This document shows, piece by piece, positions 43,246 to 50,383 of a DNA stretch of 50,383 nucleotides; the stretch's first letter is position 1; each line of letters starts with the position of its first letter. The stretch comes from Bacteriovorax sp. (GTDB lineage Bacteria; Bdellovibrionota; Bacteriovoracia; Bacteriovoracales; Bacteriovoracaceae). The DNA lies in contig JACMPM010000064.1 in NCBI GenBank assembly GCA_014377485.1, positions 1 to 50,383 of the forward strand, read 5' to 3'. Made by a program: the position numbers and the translations under genes. The notes beneath the pieces are model-generated. The model did not search any database, had not been told where the DNA came from, and saw nothing but the letters and a program-made list of their open reading frames with translations.

Positions 43246-43435
43246 TTAAAGTGATTTATACAGAAAATTGATAGGCATCTTGATCTCTGAATTTAAACTG
43301 AGCTTCACCGGGCATGTATTAGCTATTTTTTCTAACTTCTCTTTCTCATTTGGCGAAAGCTGATCCGCGAGATTTTGAGGGGCCATGGGTTAAAGTACAG
43401 TTATCGCCTTCATAAAGACCTGAAATTTCCACCAT
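43246..43435 (-). pseudogene. Remnant of an OsmC-family peroxide-resistance gene with an internal deletion
   Basis: On the reverse strand an ATG at 43435 with an AAAGGAAG SD opens MVEISGLYEGDNC, then LTHGPSKS. This is the N-terminus of OsmC-like proteins (family: Y-x-G-x-C and HGPS). After ~25 codons the homology jumps to another frame, reading PQNLADQLSPNEKEKLEKIA, then NTCPVKLSLNSEI and MPINFLY. This is the OsmC C-terminus (CPV-x2-SL motif). The middle ~80 residues, including the catalytic second Cys region, are missing and the two parts are out of frame. The start-frame product stops after ~29 residues. It overlaps no other gene and ends 3 bp beyond the polA stop. Confidence 0.75.
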
Positions 43436-43605
43436 AAAATTCTTCCTTTAATTAATTATTGTTCTTGATTTTAATACCTTTTAAATGAAAAGTAACAAAT
43501 GACAAACCGAGCCAATAGAATTGTTGAAAAAAAATTCAGCCATCACCCTTGACACTGCTACAGTCACTATCACATTGTTGTTGTAATTTTTATTTGGAGG
43601 AACCC
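43436..43605. other. Non-coding stretch between the OsmC remnant and groES
   Basis: Together with the pseudogene this makes a 362-bp gap after polA. This part is AT-rich and holds the groE promoter region. No CIRCE element, RNA gene or ORF was seen. Confidence 0.5.
43549..43578 (+). promoter_or_regulatory. Possible groESL promoter, perhaps heat-shock type
   Basis: CCCTTGACA is followed by a CACATTGT region 16 bp later. The first part suits either sigma-70 or the sigma-32 CTTGAA-type -35. The second is a poor match to both -10 consensuses (partial CCCCAT likeness). It lies 28-57 nt before groES. Confidence 0.35.
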
Positions 43606-43893
43606 ATGCAATTGAGACCATTACAAGACCGAGTTGTAGTTCAACGCTTAGATGAAGAAACTAAAACAGCTGGTGGAATTATCATTCCAGACAGTCACAC
43701 AGAAAAACCAGCACAAGGAAAAATCGTTGCTGTTGGATCTGGTTACAGAAATACTGACGGAACAATCAGAAACCTAGACGTAAAAGTTGGGGACACTGTT
43801 ATTTTCGGAAAATATTCTGGAACTCCAGTAAAAGTAGAAGGAAAAGAAGTTCTTGTTATGAAAGAAGATGAGATTCTTGGAATCCTTCAATAA
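43606..43893 (+). CDS. groES: Co-chaperonin GroES
   Basis: 95 aa lid of the GroEL folding chamber. Motifs are [27 protein letters not shown] (mobile loop), [14 protein letters not shown] and [12 protein letters not shown]. The ATG at 43606 has a strong TGGAGG SD; an upstream in-frame codon at 43549 would overlap the promoter. Followed 31 nt later by groEL. Confidence 0.98.
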   Translation: MQLRPLQDRVVVQRLDEETKTAGGIIIPDSHTEKPAQGKIVAVGSGYRNTDGTIRNLDVKVGDTVIFGKYSGTPVKVEGKEVLVMKEDEILGILQ

Positions 43894-43897
43894 TTAA

Positions 43898-45574
<1,677 letters not shown>

Positions 45575-45607
45575 ATCGGCCTCAGTCTCAAAAAAGAATC
45601 ACATTCT

Positions 45608-45637
45608 AAAAAGGGAGCTTCGGCTCCCTTTTTTTAT
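45608..45637 (+). terminator. Rho-independent terminator after groEL
   Basis: AAAAAGGGAGC and its complement around a TTCG tetraloop closed by C-G, followed by a T-run. A very stable hairpin that closes groES-groEL. Confidence 0.94.
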
Positions 45638-45697
45638 TTTTAAAATTCAAATTGATTTGTTAGGCTTATTCATTAAGAATTTCTCTGTGGAGAGTCT

Positions 45698-46138
45698 ATG
45701 TTTAAATTAATCGTTTTAAGTTTTGTTTTTGCAACGCAGGCATCATTTGCGTGTGCGGATTTTTCTGGTGAATACTATGAAGAACAGGACGGGACATATT
45801 TATCTCTGACTCAAAATGGCTGTGAGAGCATTCAGTATAATTATGTGGAAGGGCCTATTGTAAGAATGACCGATGGGAAAGACTACTTGGTCAATCAGTA
45901 CGATATTGTCGTTGAAGAAGGTAAAGTATTGGCCAGTGTTAAAATTTTTTCGAGCAATAAATTTAAAGGCGATAAATTAATCACCAATGATAGATCTGAA
46001 GTCACTTACGCGAGTGGCGAAATTGAAATTGAAAAAGTTTGGGCCGAGACTTTTTTAAATAAGCAGACCGATATGATTTCTGTTTCACATGGAAAAGATG
46101 GTTCAAAAGAAACTACTATTAATAAGAGAGTAAAATAA
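45698..46138 (+). CDS. Small secreted protein, unknown function (first of a tandem pair)
   Basis: 146 aa with a signal peptide (MFKLIVLSFVFATQASFA). The mature part starts CADFSGEYYEEQDG and continues with alternating short strands (TYLSLTQNGCESIQYNYV, VTYASGEIEIEKVW), suggesting a small beta-barrel. The opening AC-x2-(F/L)-(S/T)-G-x-Y and a second Cys ~27 residues later recur in the next gene. SD is GGAGAG. No family recognised. Confidence 0.75.
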   Translation: MFKLIVLSFVFATQASFACADFSGEYYEEQDGTYLSLTQNGCESIQYNYVEGPIVRMTDGKDYLVNQYDIVVEEGKVLASVKIFSSNKFKGDKLITNDRSEVTYASGEIEIEKVWAETFLNKQTDMISVSHGKDGSKETTINKRVK

Positions 46139-46151
46139 TAAAGGATTTAAT

Positions 46152-46580
46152 TTGAAAAATTTAGTACTGGCATCGTCTATTCTTTTTTCTTTACAAGCAT
46201 TTGCTTGTCCAAATTTAACTGGAAGTTACTTCAATTCATCGAAAGGAAGCATCGTTCTCGATCAAGTCGAATGTACTGAAATTTCTGTAGAATCAAAAGA
46301 CTTGAACCAAAAACTCATTCTTAATAACCAATTTTCAGTAGTTCAAGATGACGCTGATCTTGAAGCCCAGGGACGAGGAGTTTTTATTGGAGATGTATTG
46401 GTAATAGAGGTAAAAGTTAAGTACAAAACAGTACCTCCAATTCCACGCATCTTACTTCCTGTAAGAGGAGTAAATAATTATAGTCAAATGCCTGATGGAA
46501 ACCTACTAGAAATCTCAAGCATCTATAATGAAATGAATGGTGTGCTTACTTCTGGAAAAACAATCTACAAGAAGCAATAA
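46152..46580 (+). CDS. Small secreted protein, unknown function (second of a tandem pair)
   Basis: 142 aa with a signal peptide (MKNLVLASSILFSLQAFA). The mature start CPNLTGSYFNSSKG and the strand IVLDQVECTEISV parallel CADFSGEYYEEQDG and LSLTQNGCESIQY of the preceding gene, so the two are likely ancient duplicates. The start is a TTG with an AAAGG SD 7 nt upstream; no ATG is near. It lies 13 nt after the first copy. Confidence 0.75.
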   Translation: MKNLVLASSILFSLQAFACPNLTGSYFNSSKGSIVLDQVECTEISVESKDLNQKLILNNQFSVVQDDADLEAQGRGVFIGDVLVIEVKVKYKTVPPIPRILLPVRGVNNYSQMPDGNLLEISSIYNEMNGVLTSGKTIYKKQ

Positions 46581-46636
46581 AACCTAAATGTTTTTGTTAG
46601 GTAGGGTCAAAACTTTGAAGGCCAACATTTTCTTTT

Positions 46637-46662
46637 GACACCTGAAGGCCTATATAAGTGTC
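46637..46662. promoter_or_regulatory. Inverted repeat GACAC-N16-GTGTC, possible activator site
   Basis: The repeat, extended by flanking T-rich sequence (TTTTGACAC and GTGTCTTTT), is centred ~91 bp upstream of the predicted start of the sigma-54 promoter at 46714. That is where enhancer-binding proteins of sigma-54 usually bind. Suggestive only. Confidence 0.3.
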
Positions 46663-46713
46663 TTTTCGTCACTAGCATTTAATGCCAATCAAGCTGTTAG
46701 AAACTATTCAAAC

Positions 46714-46730
46714 TTGGCATAGACCCTGCA
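46714..46730 (+). promoter_or_regulatory. Sigma-54-type promoter (-24/-12)
   Basis: TTGGCATAGACCCTGCA matches the sigma-54 consensus TTGGCAC-N5-TTGCA. Both invariant GG and GC dinucleotides are present at exactly the required distance. Transcription should start near 46741, leaving a ~66-nt leader before the secreted protein at 46807. No sigma-70 promoter of comparable quality was seen in this gap. Confidence 0.6.
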
Positions 46731-46806
46731 CTTATAAACTATAGGAGATCAAGGATTGGCCTCCACGGAATTTCAAGGAAGATAAATAAAATTTAGGAGC
46801 TTTAGG

Positions 46807-47148
46807 ATGAAGCAAATTAAAAGACTAGGAATGGTCGCTTTCAACATGTCTTTGGTAGCAATCACTATTCTAGGTTCGCTATCTGCCTTCGGCACCACTC
46901 AGATCGGAGTTGCTTGCCCTCAAAAATTTATTGCGACTGTTACAAACATAGAAGATGTTCCAGCAGGAGCTTTTCCTAAAGTCGAAGTCGATTTTCAAGT
47001 TATCCAAACTCTTAAAGGTGAGCAGATCTCTTCTAAGAAAATTCAGATTGTAAAAGACGGACCGGTGCAGTTTAAAAGTGGAGAAATCTACACTGTAGAA
47101 TCTCGAGAAAATTGGCTTTGTTCGGCAACTCTGTTTTCAAAAATTTAA
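46807..47148 (+). CDS. Small secreted protein with possible NTR/TIMP-like features
   Basis: 113 aa. Signal peptide to about LGSLSAFG-TTQIGVA. The mature part opens with ACPQKFIATVTNIEDV and runs through VDFQVIQTLKG and FKSGEIYTVESR to WLCSATLF. This Cys near the start, a (F/V)-x-V-x-Q-x-LKG strand, a GE-x-Y-x-V strand and a late Cys resemble the NTR (netrin/TIMP-like) fold of small bacterial proteins. That assignment is inference. SD is AGGAG. It is followed by a metzincin protease 91 nt on and preceded by the sigma-54-type promoter. Confidence 0.7.
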   Translation: MKQIKRLGMVAFNMSLVAITILGSLSAFGTTQIGVACPQKFIATVTNIEDVPAGAFPKVEVDFQVIQTLKGEQISSKKIQIVKDGPVQFKSGEIYTVESRENWLCSATLFSKI

Positions 47149-47179
47149 AATAAAATAAGTACTCTGTTTTCTAAAACTC

Positions 47180-47193
47180 TTCCATGGATGGAA
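47180..47193 (+). terminator. Weak hairpin between the NTR-like gene and the protease gene
   Basis: TTCCAT-GG-ATGGAA, with flanking AAAAC and GTTTT that could extend the stem around mismatches, followed after a few bases by T's. It could attenuate rather than stop transcription from the sigma-54 promoter. Confidence 0.3.
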
Positions 47194-47239
47194 ATGGGTT
47201 TTTATCTCAAGTGACAATTTTTTACAAGGAAGTAAAAAA

Positions 47240-48043
47240 ATGACCCACACAAAAAAATTGGCCGTAAGTATTATCCCCCTCTTACTTATGGCCATTTTAT
47301 TGTCTTCCAATGTTCATGCCTACACACTCACCTCTGACTTTACCAAAGGTTTTTATTGGCAAAGTTTTCCAATACAAATGAATAAATTTATAACAGATCC
47401 AAACGATGGAGCACTGCTAGAGCAACTTACTAATCAAGCAGTTCAAGACTGGGAAGGAGTTACGGGAAAAAATCTTTGGAATTTTACAGCAGTCCAAACT
47501 TCATCAGCTTATTCTGGAAATTATATTCGTTGGTCAGACAATTTTGGGGCTGAGACCGGATACGATCCAACTAAAACTTTGGCGATTACTATTCGTTATA
47601 ACCAAGGTACATATTTTCAACAGACAGTTATAATTTTAAATGGAAGTTTAAGTTACCTGAGACAAAATTGGGGTAACGCTTTAAAGACCACTATTCTTCA
47701 TGAAATTGGTCATACACTCGGTCTTGATCATAGTAGTGCAAATGCCATAATGGCCGCCAATTTAAGCTCTCTTACGACTTTACAGCCAGATGATATACAG
47801 GGTGTTAATGCTGTAGTTGATGAAACGATCAGAAGACAATCGACCGGTTATGTTTCACCTTATTCAACAACGACTACTGAAAAAAATGGTCTGCTTCCAG
47901 CTTGTGGAACAGTTGAAGATATCGGAAATGGAAAAGGACCAAAGAATGGTCCGGGTAATTTTATTGGTTCATTGCTAATAGGCTTTCTAGGGATTGCCTT
48001 GGCAAACAAAAGAAAAAAGCAGAGTATTTCAGTCAGTTATTAA
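47240..48043 (+). CDS. Metzincin-type zinc metalloprotease with a C-terminal Cys-TM-basic tail
   Basis: 267 aa. Signal peptide MTHTKKLAVSIIPLLLMAILLSSNVHA. Zinc motif HEIGHTLGLDH (His154, Glu155, His158, His164) with the Met-turn NAIM (Met171), as in matrixin-like proteases. No obvious long propeptide is seen. After a Ser/Thr linker the C-terminus reads PACGTVEDI, a Gly/Asn/Pro stretch, a single hydrophobic segment (FIGSLLIGFLGIALA) and a basic NKRKK end. This layout resembles the MYXO-CTERM type of sorting signal, whose Cys is processed and lipidated in family members. SD is AAGGAAG. Probably displayed at or released from the cell surface, perhaps acting on prey or its own envelope. Confidence 0.88.
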   Translation: MTHTKKLAVSIIPLLLMAILLSSNVHAYTLTSDFTKGFYWQSFPIQMNKFITDPNDGALLEQLTNQAVQDWEGVTGKNLWNFTAVQTSSAYSGNYIRWSDNFGAETGYDPTKTLAITIRYNQGTYFQQTVIILNGSLSYLRQNWGNALKTTILHEIGHTLGLDHSSANAIMAANLSSLTTLQPDDIQGVNAVVDETIRRQSTGYVSPYSTTTTEKNGLLPACGTVEDIGNGKGPKNGPGNFIGSLLIGFLGIALANKRKKQSISVSY

Positions 48044-48095
48044 AATGTAATCAATATTTTCTTCTGTTTTATTTTGTTTATCCGATAGAGTAGGC

Positions 48096-48566
48096 ATGAA
48101 TGAAGAAAACGCACCGGTTATAAATTACATTTTCTACTTACAAACAAAGAATGAACTTGATAACAGCTATCATATTCTTGCTGAAGTACTTAGTAAGATT
48201 AATATTAGCTTGTTGCCGATTTCAGCTGATGATTTAAAAGTCATTGACCGAAATAAAAAGCATCATTTGATTTCAATTAGAAATGATTTTTCTTCAGCTT
48301 TTAATTTCAATCAAATGAGAAAGTCCTTTTTAGATACAGCAATGGCGGCAGGTAAGATTGCCCTTTTTGATATTAGTTCTTTTTCTGAAATTGAAAATGC
48401 AGCAAAATTTCAAAATAAAAATATGTATCGCTATTTTCAATTGCCACAAAATTTAAAACAAGTTGCAATGACTGTAGCAGTAGATTATTTTCGTGATCGC
48501 AACTCTCAGGTCGAATGGCCTGGAGGACGAAGAGCAAAATTGCCTTCTATGACAAATGAAACTTAA
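48096..48566 (+). CDS. Cytoplasmic protein, unknown function
   Basis: 156 aa, no signal peptide or membrane span. Helical N-terminal half (YIFYLQTKNELDNSYHILAEVL), then IALFDISSF and a basic C-terminal tail (EWPGGRRAKLP). Some likeness to small alpha/beta regulatory domains but no motif to name one. The start ATG has only a short TAGG. It is followed by a similarly sized cytoplasmic gene 23 nt on. Confidence 0.6.
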   Translation: MNEENAPVINYIFYLQTKNELDNSYHILAEVLSKINISLLPISADDLKVIDRNKKHHLISIRNDFSSAFNFNQMRKSFLDTAMAAGKIALFDISSFSEIENAAKFQNKNMYRYFQLPQNLKQVAMTVAVDYFRDRNSQVEWPGGRRAKLPSMTNET

Positions 48567-48589
48567 AAAATAAAGATTTTATAAAAATT

Positions 48590-49009
48590 ATGAAAATAAA
48601 AATAAGTGAAAACACTCAACGAATGCTGATGCTGCTCAAGCTCGATGCCAGACGTTTATTTGAAAGAATAAAATATAGGGCACCTGAGTATATGTATGAC
48701 TTTTCCTTGAAGAGATCGAGAGATCATTTTCCCGAAATCTTCACAAATCGTTACGATACTGTCGAGATCGTTGACTTAATGCTTTGTGGACAAGAAGTGA
48801 TCGTTGGTCTTGATCAATTTTATTCAAAAGTAGATGAAATGAGATGGTACCTTAATCACACCCAGGATATGCCAAACCGAGTTGAGGATAAAATCCATGG
48901 CCATATCAGAGAACTCGAAAGATTTTTCGAAACATTAAATTTATATATAGATGTTGAAATGGGCTTAATTACCGAACAACAACAGACCCCTCATGAAACA
49001 GATAACTAA
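48590..49009 (+). CDS. Cytoplasmic protein, unknown function
   Basis: 139 aa, mostly helical and charged, with no signal peptide or membrane span. Notable segments are RRLFERIKYRAPEYMYDFSLKR and a C-terminal helix (EDKIHGHIRELERFFETLNLY). No SD is visible; an AT-rich TATAAA lies just upstream. Its end overlaps the next gene by 17 bp. Confidence 0.6.
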   Translation: MKIKISENTQRMLMLLKLDARRLFERIKYRAPEYMYDFSLKRSRDHFPEIFTNRYDTVEIVDLMLCGQEVIVGLDQFYSKVDEMRWYLNHTQDMPNRVEDKIHGHIRELERFFETLNLYIDVEMGLITEQQQTPHETDN

Positions 49010-49496
49010 TATAACTCTTCTTGTAATGGTACTTTCAATACCATTTGCTTTATCGCAAACTAGAAAAGCCATTCCACCTGGCCGCTATGAAGCTCTTTCG
49101 GGAGTAAAGATTTCTCATACCCAAAAAAGTATTGATAGCTCCATACCCAAAGATTCAGTTGGTCTATTTTGGTCGGAAGTTGCAAAGCATATTCCACAAG
49201 GGCGAAATGAAAATTCTTATTACAATTCTGGCGTTTTTGATGTGAATTTTAAGAATTTCCTTTCTTCGAAAGGGGTTCTCGAAGCAAAAAGTCTCGATAG
49301 TCGAGTTAATATACTTTTAAGTGATGACCTGACTCGTGATAATGACACCTTTAAAAAAATCAAAACTAAAGGAAGTCTTGTTATTTTGAGAGATAAACAC
49401 CCTCTTAAAGATGTAATATCCGTCTTGGGCCAATACGAAGTTGTAATTTATCAGGCAGAAGCTGATAATAATTACTATCTTCTAAAACATAAATAG
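48993..49496 (+). CDS. Secreted protein, unknown function
   Basis: 167 aa with a short signal peptide (MKQITNITLLVMVLSIPFALS). The mature part has a basic N-terminus and two strand-rich stretches (VNILLSDDLTRD, VISVLGQYEVVIYQAEADNNYYLLKHK). It begins 17 bp inside the previous gene. No family recognised. Confidence 0.65.
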   Translation: MKQITNITLLVMVLSIPFALSQTRKAIPPGRYEALSGVKISHTQKSIDSSIPKDSVGLFWSEVAKHIPQGRNENSYYNSGVFDVNFKNFLSSKGVLEAKSLDSRVNILLSDDLTRDNDTFKKIKTKGSLVILRDKHPLKDVISVLGQYEVVIYQAEADNNYYLLKHK

Positions 49497-49553
49497 CTGT
49501 TAAAAAAACTCAAGTATAATCTACCCACTACTAGACGAATTTCAAGAGCTTGA

Positions 49554-49559
49554 GATAAT
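49554..49559 (+). promoter_or_regulatory. Possible -10 box for the 49566 gene
   Basis: GATAAT ends 6 nt before the ATG at 49566, with TAGACG 16 bp upstream as a weak -35 and no SD. A second hexamer, TATAAT at 49515-49520, also lies in this gap, so either a leaderless or an ordinary ~40-nt leader mRNA is possible. Confidence 0.35.
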
Positions 49560-49565
49560 AGTCTA

Positions 49566-50252
49566 ATGAAAAAGATCACTCTGTTAATTCTTCTATTTTT
49601 AGCTGCAATGCCTTTGAGCATCAGGGCTGAACTTTCTGAAGAAGGATTTTTTTCAGGAAGAATTTCTCGTATCAACCGGGCCATTAATGTAGTGAGAGTA
49701 AAGGTTGATTTCGATAATATTAAATATCTCAATCCAAAAGACAAAATCGAATTTTGGGATGAAAAAAATAATACTCAAAAATGTAAATCTTATATTATTG
49801 GAAGAACCAGCGACTATCTATTGTTAAAAGTGCCGGAGTTACCTTCGTGTGAAAAATATTTATATTTTACCAGTGGCTCGTACTTTAAATTTTACAGTGA
49901 AGATCTGCTCAACAATGTAAAGATGGGTAAGGAAGTTGTAACGATTCTTTTAAAGAAGCGCATGGCCGTGCAAGGTCAATTAGAAGGAAGAAATAAAGAA
50001 ATTACCGCTCATGTAGAGAGGGTGAACGCTATCAATGCGCGATATCAAACTCTTCGAGAAAAACTAGATCAAGAATGGCAAAAAGAACTTCATGCCTTGG
50101 ATGAAGATAAGACTTATGCAGTAAGGTCTTATAAGGATTTAGAAAGAAGACGTGATGAAATTGACCAAAAGTTGGAACAGTATAAAATCAAAGACGAAAA
50201 TCTTACACTCGATCGCTGGTCCCTGGACTCTCATCTCTATTTCAAAAAATAA
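49566..50252 (+). CDS. Secreted protein with C-terminal coiled coil, unknown function
   Basis: 228 aa with a signal peptide (MKKITLLILLFLAAMPLSIRA). Residues ~25-110 look like a small beta-domain with two cysteines (TQKCKSYIIG and SCEKYLYF). The C-terminal ~100 residues are a long charged helix/coiled coil (EGRNKEITAHVERVNAINAR, then TLREKLDQEWQKEL and SYKDLERRRDEIDQKLEQYK). No SD. Possibly an envelope adaptor protein; function unknown. Confidence 0.75.
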   Translation: MKKITLLILLFLAAMPLSIRAELSEEGFFSGRISRINRAINVVRVKVDFDNIKYLNPKDKIEFWDEKNNTQKCKSYIIGRTSDYLLLKVPELPSCEKYLYFTSGSYFKFYSEDLLNNVKMGKEVVTILLKKRMAVQGQLEGRNKEITAHVERVNAINARYQTLREKLDQEWQKELHALDEDKTYAVRSYKDLERRRDEIDQKLEQYKIKDENLTLDRWSLDSHLYFKK

Positions 50253-50312
50253 TTGAACTCTCAATTCTTCTATTCTAGACTTATGAAATCAAATTTAAAG
50301 GTGGAAATAATT

Positions 50313-50383
50313 ATGAAACTTTATGCATTAGTTTTGTCTATGTTATTGGGTTCTCAAGTCTTCGCGATTGGAAATCCTAACGC
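50313..50383 (+). CDS. Start of a secreted protein, cut by the window end
   Basis: ATG 50313 with an AAAGGTGG SD 8 nt upstream opens a signal peptide (MKLYALVLSMLLGSQVFA, cleavage before IGNPN). The frame is open to the end of the window. An in-frame ATG at 50283 would add ten residues before the same signal peptide but has no SD. Product unknown. Confidence 0.65.
   Translation, partial: MKLYALVLSMLLGSQVFAIGNPN

Noticed and set aside
43540..43605. CIRCE heat-shock operator ahead of groES
   Set aside because: No 9-bp inverted repeat with a 9-bp spacer is present; only a 4-bp dyad (ACTG/CAGT) was found.
46635..46658. TTGACA with TATATA as a sigma-70 promoter
   Set aside because: The spacing is only 10-12 bp, too short for a sigma-70 promoter.

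Overview
The window is AT-rich, densely packed bacterial chromosome. It suggests a predatory or Bdellovibrio-like Gram-negative bacterium of the Bacteriovoracales type (Bdellovibrionota). That placement is an inference from gene content, not from a database search. It rests on low GC, housekeeping blocks next to many short secreted proteins of unknown function, and a cluster of an outer-membrane barrel and TPR proteins resembling the Myxococcus/Bdellovibrio Glt gliding-type envelope complex. Other supports are an AddAB-type recombination nuclease and outer-envelope functions such as RseP and GmhA.

Region by region. 1-130 is the end of a 5S rRNA gene and its terminator. 178-2544 encodes an FtsK/SpoIIIE DNA translocase. 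2728-12569 is a long forward run: rpsB and tsf, a terminator, then pyrH, frr, uppS, cdsA, rseP, tsaB, a Psd-like protein, pssA, an outer-membrane protein and truA, many of them overlapping. It covers translation, undecaprenyl carrier synthesis and phospholipid synthesis. tig (trigger factor) follows with its own likely promoter, then a small secreted protein. 14541-24443 is read in reverse: a membrane Fe-S oxidoreductase, three secreted proteins of unknown function, hisS and valS. 24605-25660 is an unknown lipoprotein. hslO (Hsp33, reverse) and an addB-addA pair (forward) start 3 bp apart. 32163-38423 is the Glt-like operon. 38550-40532 holds a small membrane protein, trxA-gmhA (reverse) and an RDD membrane protein. 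polA follows. Behind it lies an antisense remnant of an OsmC-family gene, then groES-groEL. 45698 to the end is a run of small, mostly secreted proteins of unknown function. It includes a sigma-54-type promoter, a small protein with faint NTR/TIMP-like features, and a metzincin-type zinc protease with a Cys-TM-basic tail.

The most notable points are these. The phosphatidylserine-decarboxylase-like protein has lost all three catalytic residues (Asp, His and the pyruvoyl-forming Ser). A sigma-54-type promoter precedes a possible protease/inhibitor-like pair. The Glt-like operon here lacks motor genes. The OsmC remnant carries an internal deletion. Both AddA and AddB carry a four-Cys Fe-S nuclease pattern. 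Several genes have a -10-like box only 6-8 nt before the start codon and no Shine-Dalgarno (SD) sequence, which suggests leaderless mRNAs. No tRNA genes, CRISPR arrays, insertion sequences or prophage genes were seen.
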